Positions 9,592 to 20,694 of a DNA stretch of 64,000 bases are shown here, one piece after another. Source of the stretch: Scytalidium lignicola (Eukaryota; Ascomycota; Leotiomycetes); contig NCSJ02000018.1 in NCBI GenBank assembly GCA_002812745.2, positions 62,001 through 126,000 on the forward strand, written 5' to 3'. The notes under the pieces were generated by a model that did not search any database, had not been told where the DNA came from, and worked only from the letters and a program-made list of their open reading frames with translations. The first letter of the stretch is position 1. Each line of letters begins with the position of its first letter. The translations under genes were made by a program, and so were the position numbers.

Positions 9592-12372
9592 CTATAAATC
9601 TAACCCTTTAACACAAAGCCATAATACAACTGGAACAACAACATTATCATTACCCCCAGTTAGTACAGCCTCAGTCATGCTAGCCACCATAGCTGCAACT
9701 CCCGCTTTCCCAGTAGTCGTAATCCATGCATCATTATTATTAGCAGGCCACCCGCCAATTCTAAGCCAAGCTTTGGAAAGTAATAACGCCAATCCAACGG
9801 CAGTCGCAAATGCCAAACTGCCCTCAATGCTTTTCCCACCACCCCAGAGCCATTTATGCCTTCCATATCGACGCCCAATAAGTGATGCAGCTGCATCCCC
9901 TAACCCAACACATATTACACCGCTTACCATGCTGACATCTCTTGAAGGAACTTCCCAGCCTTCAAAACAACCGCTGCCGGTTCGTGAAAGAGTACCTAGA
10001 CTCAACCAAAGTGGAATTGCGCAACCAATAAGGAGGAAGATATGGGAGATAACTACCGGGCCTCTAAGATCTCTTCCATCGACGTAAGGAGCTAGAAAAT
10101 ATGCTAATGGTTTTGATAGCGGAGGGAGTTGAGACGCCCTGAATAAATCGAGTAGTAAAAATATAGCAAGAACGAGAATAAGTGCGAGGGCTGCAAATGT
10201 TGGGTCGACATAAGTGGTCGGAAGAAACATAGCCACCATCATGAAATGGAAAACTTTGCGGCGTGTATCAACCTCATAGATTCCTGAGAGACGGAAGACA
10301 ATTGCTAATCCAACAATTATAACGCCAAGCCAATATGCAGAAATTATCAGCCTAGTATTCGCTGCCCCAAAAGATGATTGTCGAAGATGCTCAACCCAAC
10401 CAAGATGGCAGGATTCCTTTCCATCTGATTGAGAACGAGGCGGCAAGCAAATCCATCGTTGCAAGTTAGCTGTTACAACTTCCATCCTGAAGCCCTGTAG
10501 ATCACCAAACATATAACCAAGAGCCCAACCAACAGGTTCATTCCCGTTCAGGGCATATCTTCTCACTATCTCTCTGATAATAACCATGGCAATGATTATC
10601 ACCCACACATAGACAAACACTGCATATAGCCACTTCCTTGCGGTAGCTTGTGATTGAGTAAGGGAGAAAAATGAGCGAAAGCTAGATGAGGCTGCTCTCC
10701 TTTTACGCCCCTTTAATGTCCTTTTCTCACTCCTCTTTGAAAGTGAAGGTGAGCCAGAAAATGTATGTCTTCTTTCTATTCCTGGAGAAACTTTAAAACG
10801 GTCTTGCGGCGCTACGTTAATATCCGAAAGCCTATCTCCTGAATATGAGTCAATGGCCGAAATCTGACTAACATTGCTTTCTACAGCATTTGAAGCGTTG
10901 CGATCTCGAGCTTTGATTTTCAGGGTCTTTGACCTAGATCTCGAGGTAATCAGGGGCCTCGAATCCGTGTCATCACTTGAATCATCTCGCACATTGTTCG
11001 GTGTTGAGAATTTTATCCAATTTAGAGGCCAAAATGGAAACAACCCAGTATTTCTTTTTGATGAGGCTTCAGCACGTTTGAAGCGCCATTTTGGGACCCG
11101 AGCCAACACAACGCCCCATCTAAGAACATGCCCGCAAGTAATAAATATACCGAGCCCTCCAACCCAGAGTAGGACTCCGAGAATAATCGCTTGTGGAGAT
11201 GATGCAAAAAGGAGCAAGTGGATCAATACAATAGATAATAGTTGTAATTCTGCTGGAAGAAGACTTGTTGTAGTTAGGTAATGTAGAGTAGCACAAAGTG
11301 CCTCATGTAATGGCTGTAATAAGACGAGGACCTCCGGATTTAAAGCGTACTTGTTCTCGGTAGGATGATTCATACTATCAGTTTTCATAGTGGTATTTGC
11401 CATCAATGGCACACATGATACACACCAGTGAAGTATACTAGAACCCCCAACGCTACCAGTGGACGGTATCAACTGTTTTGGAAGGGATGCGATAGATAAG
11501 ATAATGCTTGCTAGGAGTGTGGCTGGCCTGTCAACTGACAATAACAAGGAAACAAACATTGTTATGACCGGAGGGTATAACAGAGGAGCTGGGTCGAAAG
11601 TGACTGGGATGTATAAGGTAAAGCGTTTGGAGGAATTGCCATTGGTACCCAAGGAGAGAATCAGACGCAAGGGATACAGCACAACCAAGGCAGATATGGT
11701 GAGAAACTGGTACGCCAATTCTACGCGGATTAGTTTTGTATTACAGAAAGCACTCATCCCAGACTCACCTCGGTTCCATATTTGTATAATCCTCTTGACA
11801 TCAGTATCCGACGCCAATATTGAGCCTAGAAACAACAAAAGCCCAGCCTCAGTCGATCTCCTTGCGATTTCAATCCTCCGTTTTTGTCTAAGTTTTGCTG
11901 CAGCCTTGCCACTTTCTGCTTCCCGCAGAGACAATGATAGCTGCGAAGCCTTTGGCAGACCGTGTAATGATTTCGGAAGCTCCTCGTCTAGAATAGCAGG
12001 GCTTGAAGCTCCTGAAAGCTTTCCTCCATCTTCTCCCCTGAGCCCTTTATGAGGGCGGCGCCGTGGAGCCGGTAATCTCTTTAGAAAGTGCTCATCATCG
12101 GCTTCCGTCCCGCTGTCGCTGTTTGTTGACTCGCGGTACCTGTCCGATTGATATTTTGGACTTCCTTCTCTATCATCACCACTAATCTGCCCTGGTGCCT
12201 TTGGCAGGGACGCCGAACGTCCGTCAGCAATTAGTCTTTCTGATGCATGAAGTATTTCGAAATGTTGCCGGTGATACGGGTGAGGGGATCTCGATAGACG
12301 TCTGAGAGGTTCTTCTCGTAAAGTTTGAGCATGAGATTGATGTTGCACTGAGGGCTCAAGGAACCCCGGCAT
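9592..12372 (-). CDS. SEC59: Dolichol kinase (SEC59)
   Basis: This enzyme makes dolichol phosphate from dolichol with CTP in the ER membrane, feeding N-glycosylation, O-mannosylation and GPI synthesis. The likely model has exons 12372-11769 and 11720-9592 (910 residues). The 48-bp intron 11768-11721 has gtgagt, a CTAAT branch site and tag, yet it is a multiple of three without a stop, so the unspliced frame also reads through. About 190 N-terminal residues are polar and disordered. Many hydrophobic spans follow, interrupted by a basic, Ser-rich loop (around 10680-11050). The C-terminus has the CTP-binding pattern DAAASLIGRRYGRHKW followed by KSIEG, then GGNDNVVVPVVLWL. Start 12372 is the first in-frame ATG (MPGFLEPS). 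Confidence 0.9.
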   Translation of the reverse strand: MPGFLEPSVQHQSHAQTLREEPLRRLSRSPHPYHRQHFEILHASERLIADGRSASLPKAPGQISGDDREGSPKYQSDRYRESTNSDSGTEADDEHFLKRLPAPRRRPHKGLRGEDGGKLSGASSPAILDEELPKSLHGLPKASQLSLSLREAESGKAAAKLRQKRRIEIARRSTEAGLLLFLGSILASDTDVKRIIQIWNRGESGMSAFCNTKLIRVELAYQFLTISALVVLYPLRLILSLGTNGNSSKRFTLYIPVTFDPAPLLYPPVITMFVSLLLSVDRPATLLASIILSIASLPKQLIPSTGSVGGSSILHWCVSCVPLMANTTMKTDSMNHPTENKYALNPEVLVLLQPLHEALCATLHYLTTTSLLPAELQLLSIVLIHLLLFASSPQAIILGVLLWVGGLGIFITCGHVLRWGVVLARVPKWRFKRAEASSKRNTGLFPFWPLNWIKFSTPNNVRDDSSDDTDSRPLITSRSRSKTLKIKARDRNASNAVESNVSQISAIDSYSGDRLSDINVAPQDRFKVSPGIERRHTFSGSPSLSKRSEKRTLKGRKRRAASSSFRSFFSLTQSQATARKWLYAVFVYVWVIIIAMVIIREIVRRYALNGNEPVGWALGYMFGDLQGFRMEVVTANLQRWICLPPRSQSDGKESCHLGWVEHLRQSSFGAANTRLIISAYWLGVIIVGLAIVFRLSGIYEVDTRRKVFHFMMVAMFLPTTYVDPTFAALALILVLAIFLLLDLFRASQLPPLSKPLAYFLAPYVDGRDLRGPVVISHIFLLIGCAIPLWLSLGTLSRTGSGCFEGWEVPSRDVSMVSGVICVGLGDAAASLIGRRYGRHKWLWGGGKSIEGSLAFATAVGLALLLSKAWLRIGGWPANNNDAWITTTGKAGVAAMVASMTEAVLTGGNDNVVVPVVLWLCVKGLDL

Positions 12373-14788
12373 GGCGGATATTGGCCGTGGGGCAGAAGCA
12401 CCACTGCACACGATCAAACATTTCCTTTCGCAGGTTGAAGCACTGTTCTGCAGGTATTGCGCTGATATATGGTAGGACTAATTGGATATGAAGAGGTCCA
12501 GATCCATGATTAAGTGCAAGAAGCTGGAGCCACATGGGTTGGCAATATTATTCGATTCACATGCAAATTGTTGGGGCCAGAAATGCATCTCCTAAATGCC
12601 ACTGATACGAGGTCCAGCTCGGCTCCGGCGTATCATTATTGCGGAGAGCAGTAAAATCCAGAACTTTATCACAGGTCCTGTCATGCTCGATATCCTAGAA
12701 TTCTATATTTTAACTTGTCAAGAGAGGACACCATCTAGCACAAAATATGGGCCATTATGGCTCTCACAAAGTTCAGAACAGATGTTACTCTACAAAAAGA
12801 TGTCATATTCACAGGAGATCACGTTCAAGCATTGAGGAATAGTAGCCTTTCACATGAAAAATCCCGCCCAACATAATCACTTTAGCACGTAAATATGAAG
12901 TCTAGCCAATGGCTGATTGGTAACTAGGCCTTGATTAACCGTGCAATATCAAATGTGTGATAGAGAAGGAAGAAAAGAGGGTCTGGGAGGTTTCTTCTTC
13001 GTTAAAAAGCACGACCCTTGCTAGCGTGGCTGACTAATCCCAAGCTATAACCTCTCGAAATTTCTTCACTCCTTCTCTTCGTGAACATGTTGACATTCTC
13101 TCTACTTTCACCCACAGAAATGTCTCCGGATAACCTCATGGTGCTTATTCTAACAAGCGGCAATGTTCTATGAGACAGCACCCAGCTTTATAGAAACCAC
13201 GATCTGTTTAAGGATTGAGTGTCAAAGCCTCGGGATCTCCCAACGGTGAAGTAATGAGATCATGCCATACCGTCCCACAATGGGTAGGTAAATCATTAGT
13301 TCATCTCCTTTAATGCTCTTCTCGGACAAAGACAAGTCCAAATATAATGGAAAAGAAAAGAAAAAACCACATTATTGCCTACCTCCTGCGCCTCTTCATG
13401 GACTCGAGTGTCACTTATATATTTTATCGTTCAGTGGAATATAGAACCAACGGCCTAGACAGCCAGTCCAGTCCACCCTGCTGGCGCAAATTAAAATGCG
13501 CCAGGAGGACTAATCGGGACAGACAGACTAATGTTTTACGGATTTTCTTCTTCTTTCCTGATAACTTTAGTATCGACATGAATTTTATTTTATTAGCTAA
13601 AATAGCTCTAATTCAATTGTGATCGAATGATTTTAGACCGTAGATGCAATCTCCTCCCTGTCAAATGTACTTGAAGCACCTTTATCCTCCTGCTACTAAT
13701 CGCTTTATATTGATGCCTTGTAGCAGGGTTGTAATGGTAGTCGTAGCTTGGGGATAATGTATCCGTGAAACGAAGTAAAGGTCTAAGAATGATTCCCCTT
13801 CCTTTCATCTAATATGTTGACGACGAATGTTCAAAGACTTTAATTAGCACATAGAGTATGAAGTAGCTACAGACATAAGAGTTAAGAAAGTATGTGACCA
13901 CCAAATCAAATTGTATCGCACAATGTGTCTTGTGTCTACTATATAGCACATATACATTGTGGCTCTGTGAAATGGATCACCTTGCTCCACTGCTATTTAC
14001 CTACAAGATACCTTTCTAGACGATGTCATTAATCCATACCCACTACTCCCGCAACTGCCGTATCTCGCATCTTGCATCTCATATCTCACACCAACAACTC
14101 CAATTCATGTTCCAACGTTAGACAAGACCAAATTTAAATCAAAACNAAAAAAAATCACAACGCCGTCTCGCATGACCTTTGTTCCTTGCAGCATTTCCAT
14201 TTCATTCTATTCCCAGAAGCAGAAATAGTCCCTCCCAATATATGTGGTATCAAAAGTTCCGCAACGAAGCTACAACGTGAAAAAAGGTAGCCGCCAAACC
14301 ATGAAGAACATTAAACAAATTCCCTCCAATGCAGCTGCGAAACATCCAGCGTATGCATCCGAGATATCGGAATTCCTAACTACATCATCATTCCTGACAA
14401 CAAAAGATAGCCCAGTCTTCTGACCAAACAAGCTCTGTAAGCTGATGTTTTGATAACTTCAGGTTCGGATCTCTTGAGTAGAATGTGTCTCATAACATAC
14501 CATCCATATTTCCAATCTTGTCAACAGAGCTCCAATCACTCTCTGTGAAAGATACAGTCCAGGGAGGCGGTAGCCCAATCCGGGAGCTATAGGTCCATAC
14601 CAGTGGGTCCGGAGAGGTTGAAAACAAGCCTAATTGTAGGAGAGGCCCAGAAGGAGAAGGAAGTTCAAACGAAGAGAAACAACGCTTTGCTACCAGAGAC
14701 TAGATCGAGAAAATAAAAAGGAACCAGATTCCAGGAACACGTTATAAAAGAGGAGAAAAACGTAAAGTCGTATATTAATTTAAGGACC
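12373..14788. other. Gene-free stretch upstream of SEC59
   Basis: These 2.4 kb hold the SEC59 promoter side and the 3' flank of the next minus-strand gene. Open frames here are short and unlike known proteins. A single N lies at 14146 before an A run. I see no RNA gene. Confidence 0.4.
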
Positions 14789-15946
14789 TCAACCGGAGCG
14801 GTAACGGTTGCTGTTACTACGCTCTTGGATTTTCCGTTCGGTCGCGACGTATAATTGATCCATGTATGACATGGCTTCGGCATCCTTTAATAATTTAGCT
14901 ACCTGTATGCCAGCGGATATTAGCTGGAGGATGTTTCTGTCGTCCTTGAGAGGACGCGATTGATGTTTTGCAGCATGACGCATCTCGAGGGAGTTCTCTA
15001 GGATTGTCACGAACTGCTTGATCTGGCCATTGTATAGAACCCTGGCTGGGATGCGTCTCTTGGTGGCCAGACGCTTTAGAAGGTATACCCATTCGGTCCA
15101 TTCCCGGTCCTGTGGTCGTTCAACAAGGCGCTTAGAAGATTCAATCACAATAGGAAACTGATACTTCGCCACGAAGTCAAAAGCACATTGAGATAAACGA
15201 TCATTGACTTGAGTTAGGACACTGTCCTGCTCTTGAACAACCAAGTTCGTGGGAAGATGGGGGAGATCCCTTTCTTGCAGGGCAATATACTCGGGCGGTG
15301 GCCGTTTCAAGAACTGATGGGGCCCATCGAACTCATCTCTATTAGATGGTCGTCTCTGCTGGGAATGGTGCTTCCTGTCTGGCTTGGACTTCTCAGAAGA
15401 TCGGCTTGAAGTCTCGACTTGATAGTCCATGGAGTTGGGGGATGCACAACATTCATCAACATAATCCTCGGGCGAGGACCTTCGCTGAAGCTCCCAGTTT
15501 GAAGTCTGGCCAGTATAGGAATTGTAGATGGGCCCGGCTGCTCCATATACCGAGGATGGAGGGCCGGTATTGTGGCTGTTAGCATAGACAGGCTCTTGCC
15601 GCATGAGAGGCGGTCCTGAAGAAGTCGGCACAGTGATCGGCTGGGTGTAACTCGTAATTGTCAAATTGGGAGAATAAGGCGCGCTTCAAGATCGCCATTC
15701 AGTCTGCATCCTCGAGACTCAGAGAGGTTCGAACATTTCTCACCTGGATACTGGGTAATAAGACGCGTCATATGCGGGGCGGTTGACGTCCGTGTACACC
15801 GGACTTTGAGTGTGGTCAGTTCGCTTTATCATTCCCAGTTCAGGGCCGGTTGTTCTTCCATACCTCTTGGGGTACTCGGAAAATAGTTGCGAGTTGGCGC
15901 GCCTATAACCATAGTCCGGCTGGACGTTTCCTCTGGCAGCCATCAT
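14789..15946 (-). CDS. Conserved fungal protein of unknown function
   Basis: I do not recognise a named family. Two exons, 15946-15744 and 15650-14789, join across a 93-bp intron (gtgaga...cgag) to give 354 residues; the junction reads SYYPVSSYTQPI. The first 170 residues are rich in Ser, Pro, Tyr and Gln and look disordered. The last 180 form a compact, charged, probably helical domain with CAFDFVAKYQFPIVIE, REWTEWVYLLKRLATKRRIP and SLEMRHAAKHQSRPLKDDRN, which looks conserved rather than random. There is no signal peptide or membrane span. An N lies at 15950, just before the start codon; unlike the others it is not beside a homopolymer. A nuclear or cytosolic role is a guess. Confidence 0.75.
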
Positions 15947-18843
15947 GATNGGCCGGCAAAAACCACTCCGTGGAAAAGGAGTAACTGGGGAGATATATAT
16001 ATGAACAATATGAAATGAGGAGGGGAACTTTTCTTAAGTTTCCAAGGAATCTCTGTCGAATGTACTTGAGGGCCAAGTACTAGTATTTAGAATCCGGCGT
16101 GCTCCACGGCAAAAGATTCGCTCTTTGAGGGTACTTGCTAAGCTTGAGAGAGAGGCGGTGAGGGCAAACCCGGCGACCAAAGATGCAACTCTCTTTACTT
16201 GTTGTCGAACACGACGCTTTTTCTGCTTTGCTGCTCGGGACCTGAGCGTTGAAAGCCAATGTTAATTTATGGATCTTGGATGCGTAGCCAGCTGGTCTTC
16301 CAGAAGCTATATACACGCTCGCCTCGGCTGGGGGCGAGGAACGGGGGCAGGATTTCGATCTCCACTGCCAGCAACAGCATAAGGCGCTGGCCATGGTAAC
16401 AATGCGCACCGACTGCCAGTTCGCAAGGCGATTTTACGTCTCCCGAGAATTACTCTCCGGGCGATGGGTGCACGGGAATTCGCCACTGGGGGTCAGCATT
16501 TGCTGGAGCTGTCGATATCGGGAGCGCAGTTGTGTCGTCCGGCCATTCGGTGAGCTGTCTCCTTCGAGACGATTAATGCCGCCGGCCCCCTCGAGCATCA
16601 ATCAACCAGCCGCGTCGAGGGCGGCAAAGTGGATGGATGGAGGTAGGGGAATAGGGAATAATGGAGGATTGAGGAATTTGGGTTCTTGAATTGCCCTGGC
16701 GCGTCCCCTGCACGCCGCGTCGCGCAGTTGGCCATTGGGTTTGAGGTAGAGTACATGCTTTTCGAGGTAAGAAGTGTATGGACACGCTACTGTACAGTAC
16801 CTGTTCGCAACCAGCAGCCACGCCGCCATCGCGCCTTCTCCATTGGGTGTGCAGCGTGGCGCATTGTTTGGTGGGCATCAGGCACCATCGAGCATCTCTT
16901 TGGGCTGTGGTCAATTGTTGCAATTGTTGCTCAAGGAGGCTCCTCCTCAAATAGCACGCCAGAGCCACTGGGAGGTCCATGATCCCTCACTGTCATCTTC
17001 CTTGCATGGGAAATCATCGACAGTTCCAGCAACCGCATGCCCAGGACACTCCAGGCAGCGCCTGTGGTTCGAGGAGGCGGCCCAAGGTGCGTTCGTTGCT
17101 GCAACCTCCTCAGTGTTGCCGGATTCTCTATGGCGGTGACCGGGCGTTGGGCGTGAACGCTGGTTGTTTGCTGTTTTCTGGTTGCTCGTTCGGGTTCAGG
17201 ACAGAAGCCCAATCGACCACAACGCGGTTTCTACCATTCATGCCTTACCAACTCCTCCGGGCCAATGACACGACTATACTGTACTGTACGCAGCACCTGC
17301 GACGACATCTTTCCCTCGACGGGTAGTTGGCGATGGAACAACCGCTGATCACGGCAAGGTTGAGTCCGTGGAGAGTGCAGATGGCAACAATGAGAGTGTG
17401 TGGAACGTCGAGGTGTTTGTGTCTGAGGAAGTACCGGTACAAGTACATTACCACGGTACTGTACATTGTAACTGTACAACCGCAGGGCTGGCCCGGCTCC
17501 TCGGGTCGAATTGCGACCCGTGATCGCCAACATCTACAGTACATCCTGTCTTCACCTTCACTAGTCCTGTGTCAATGTCTGTATCGATCTGCCACATGGT
17601 TGGTGAAATCGCGCCTCTACTGAACCAGATAATACAATTGAGCAATACCAATTGAACGAAATCACCACTTCCCCAACCGCAGTGGCTGAAAAGGGTAAGG
17701 GTGTTCAGTGAAGGACTGGGATATCAATGCATCCTGGAGGGATCATTGCAAGCCATTGTGGCGCGAGCTATAAGTAAGTATATCATGAGATATTTCCTTG
17801 ACTTATTGTTCCTGTTTTATCCTTGGATGCTAGGATGCTAGGATGCTAGGATTCTGAGAAACATGTGCCAATCTCTCACATTCAGGAGCAAACACTGGGG
17901 TCCCCAGGAGTTCTTCTGTTACTGAACGGGCAGGAAAGGCGTCTAGGCTTGCTAGTACTTGGGTACAACAAGCCACGCATATGCCATCCATTCTTGGGAC
18001 GCAACAAAGATGCTCATAAGAAATACCTCAACTCATATTCAATCTCGAAGCTGCTGATCAATTGCTGAACCGGGGAAGTTTCCCCGCCACAAGCACACGC
18101 GGTCTCAATCAATATCTCACCCACCCTCAGACCCCGTTCCAAGCTCGGTAATGCAGGTGTTGGAGACATATTTGCCCAACAAGAAGCATAGAGGATATCG
18201 TATCAACATCTTGGCTTTTCTTATGTCGTTTCGTCTCCCATGTGAACTGAACTAGTGATCATCCTAGTGCTATTCAGAAGAATATAGCTAGGAACTTTTA
18301 GTATCTTTTCCATTGGAATATGTCATGGGTTTGCTATCACCATCAGATCGAAAACCAAGATTATAGAACGGTTGCACAGATGGCGTATTACAACATCCAC
18401 GTGCTTCATGCTCAGGATAATGTTGAGTGCCATTTATGGTTCCGGCACCACTTCGCAGAATGTTTTCACCGAACACTTCTCGCCCAGAGACGTGGCAAGA
18501 GTTGGACTTCCTTGTGCCAGGCAACGGCAGAGCTCCCTACGTACAGATACAAAGAGATTCGAGCCCTAGTGTTGATTTGTGCAGTCCACTGCGGAGGTTA
18601 GTATCTACGCCGAGGCAGGACAAGATTATCGGTGAAACTGCACCAGAGAATTACGTGTTATGCATTCTTGGGTCTAGAAGGCAGGATCACTTCCGAATAA
18701 TGAATGATACGCTCTAAATGAAAACTCCTACGAGGTTGAGAGGCCAGACGCAGACAGAACTATCGAATAGTGAGTACTAAACCGCATTTCTACCTTAATG
18801 TATAGTCTATATCATTCCTCTCGTATCTCGTATCCTGTCTTTT
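15947..18843. other. Gene-free stretch with palindromic GTAC-rich motifs
   Basis: This 2.9 kb spacer lies upstream of the unknown minus-strand gene. It has many short overlapping frames on both strands (16.1-17.6 kb), none resembling a protein family. It holds the perfect palindrome TACTGTACAGTA at 16788-16799, related GTACTGTAC strings near 17278 and 17456, and a short tandem repeat near 17825. Confidence 0.4.
17825..17850. repeat. Tandem repeat, unit GGATGCTA, about three copies
   Basis: The 8-base unit GGATGCTA is repeated three times in a row and ends in a degenerate copy, within intergenic DNA. Confidence 0.7.
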
Positions 18844-20694
18844 TCACAAGTTTGTCCCAATAAGACAAGCAACTATGTCATTGTCCTTGGGCAGCTCAGG
18901 ATAGTCCATAGGTACAATTCCATACCTTGTCTTTGTCCCCCACTCTGACTTTCTTCGCATGGTAACATTCATACCATGAATGAATTTGCCTACCCAGTGA
19001 CTATGACCACCAACAGCAATCCAGTGGGCCTCCGCAATCTCTCCCTTCTGCACCGGGTCACCGACTGCACTAGAGAAATTGATGAACCACTCTTCAGGAG
19101 ACCCCGCAATGGCCTTGACTTGCATTGTGCTGACGAAGCCGTGCTTGCTGGCAATCAGGTCTGCTAACGGCATGACATCCGAGTATTGCCACTTATCCTG
19201 CAGGGTGATGGTTACACCGTCGGGCGTCAAGAGTGTGAAGTCCGGATTGTTATTCAGCCACCCGCTGAGATCGATCCCAATTCTAGCCGATGGCTCCAAA
19301 TCAGGATCGGTCTGGTAACGCCGGAGAAGCACGGCTTTCCCACGGGCCTCACCCAGTGTTACCGTCGTCCTCGAAGTCGACCAGCGTTCACCACCACCCT
19401 CATATCTAGGAGTCTTCTCGATGTGCTCCTTTACGGCGTTGTAGAAAACGGCGGGGGGATCATCACCAGAACTGTCGTCATTGTTAATTGATATCAAAAC
19501 TGTCTCTGTTGGTGGTCTATTATCTTTTGTCATGAAGGTAAAGACTTCGTTCATTACGAACTCTAACTTCAAAAACGTTGGCAGGTTGATAGGAATACCA
19601 CCATGGTACATATAAAGCTCGCCATCATCGTGCACTCTACATCGCAGATCTAGGAACCTAATACCGGCATCAAGCTGTTGGGCAACGGACAAGTACTGTG
19701 TCCGGACAAATGGTATGTGAGATTGAGCACAGGTATCATGAGTTCCCGGAATGGTCATATTGGATAGTAAAGTATCGTCAGGAACATTACTCATCCAGGA
19801 GTCCATATCATAATCCAGGAGGTTCCTCGAGAACCACATGAGGTCCTTTGTTTCATTATTCGCATTGAAGACGCAATTTATTCGACCATTCAAAACTGCC
19901 AATTGGGGAGGATCAGTGGATGATTGTCCAGCAACGGACTCCCGCGGTTGCCATTTGCCATTGACATACTCTGCCACGTATATACTGTGAGAGCTGTCAT
20001 CCGGCCCATTCTCCTGGAACCCAAGATATGCACTATCACCATAGGAAGTTGCCGATACTCCCGTTGCAGCTTTTCCTTCACTGACATCGTCGCGAGGTGC
20101 CCATCCATTTTCTTCCATGTCATAAGCAAACCCCAGAATCATTCTGTCCTCCTTAGCCGAACCGCACAGGACGTGTAGGACTGTATCCAGGATAAACAGA
20201 GCTGGTATGCCACGAAACTTATTGCCTTCACTCACAGGCAGCGGCTTTGTCCAAGAAGTAGATAGAGGATCCCATATGGTGTACAAAAGGTCTTCCTCCT
20301 GGATGTAAGCCAACACCATCATATTGTGGAAAGGTACCATGGCAGGACTATCAGTCCGCAATCCATCTCCCAGATCTATTATTCTAGGAGCAGACCAGGC
20401 CTTTTCAAGATCGTCATAGATATAATGTGCTATTTCCGAATTGGGCCTGAGTACTATGGCGTGGAGTATGCCGAGCACGTCAGCGACGACAGGGAGTCCG
20501 CTATCGGGGAAAGATAATGGAGGATGGAAGATATTGTTATCTCCAATAGCGTAGAATATATTGCCTGCTGGATCACTCCATAAACACCATAGATTACCGC
20601 GGTGTGCTGCCAGTGTGGGCGCGGTTGATGTCTGTCCAGCGGAAGTGCTTTGAGCATGTCCGTTATGGTCTTGCCCGCGAGCGACCCAAGCCAT
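18844..20694 (-). CDS. PI-PLC X-domain phosphodiesterase with N-terminal repeat (propeller-like) domain
   Basis: The C-terminal half (about residue 300 to 610) is a bacterial-type phosphatidylinositol phospholipase C X domain. It contains IPGTHDTC, with the likely catalytic His319, then GIRFLDLRCR, and LYMYHGG with the second His364. Such enzymes cleave phosphoinositides or GPI anchors without calcium. The N-terminal half (about 20 to 295) has roughly six units of 45 to 50 residues, each with a small, hydrophobic opening followed by aromatic strands (TLAAHRGNLWCLWSD, PALFILDTVLHVLCGS, PQLAVLNGRINCVFNA). This suggests a beta-propeller, possibly lectin-like. The single-exon 616-residue frame starts at ATG 20694. 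I see no signal peptide, so location is open: cytosolic, or exported by an unconventional route. Substrate is inferred only. Confidence 0.85.
   Translation of the reverse strand: MAWVARGQDHNGHAQSTSAGQTSTAPTLAAHRGNLWCLWSDPAGNIFYAIGDNNIFHPPLSFPDSGLPVVADVLGILHAIVLRPNSEIAHYIYDDLEKAWSAPRIIDLGDGLRTDSPAMVPFHNMMVLAYIQEEDLLYTIWDPLSTSWTKPLPVSEGNKFRGIPALFILDTVLHVLCGSAKEDRMILGFAYDMEENGWAPRDDVSEGKAATGVSATSYGDSAYLGFQENGPDDSSHSIYVAEYVNGKWQPRESVAGQSSTDPPQLAVLNGRINCVFNANNETKDLMWFSRNLLDYDMDSWMSNVPDDTLLSNMTIPGTHDTCAQSHIPFVRTQYLSVAQQLDAGIRFLDLRCRVHDDGELYMYHGGIPINLPTFLKLEFVMNEVFTFMTKDNRPPTETVLISINNDDSSGDDPPAVFYNAVKEHIEKTPRYEGGGERWSTSRTTVTLGEARGKAVLLRRYQTDPDLEPSARIGIDLSGWLNNNPDFTLLTPDGVTITLQDKWQYSDVMPLADLIASKHGFVSTMQVKAIAGSPEEWFINFSSAVGDPVQKGEIAEAHWIAVGGHSHWVGKFIHGMNVTMRRKSEWGTKTRYGIVPMDYPELPKDNDIVACLIGTNL

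Noticed and set aside
16080..17651. Cluster of 90-130-residue ORFs on both strands
   Set aside because: They overlap each other in several frames with no family features. The stretch is GC-richer, which lengthens random frames.
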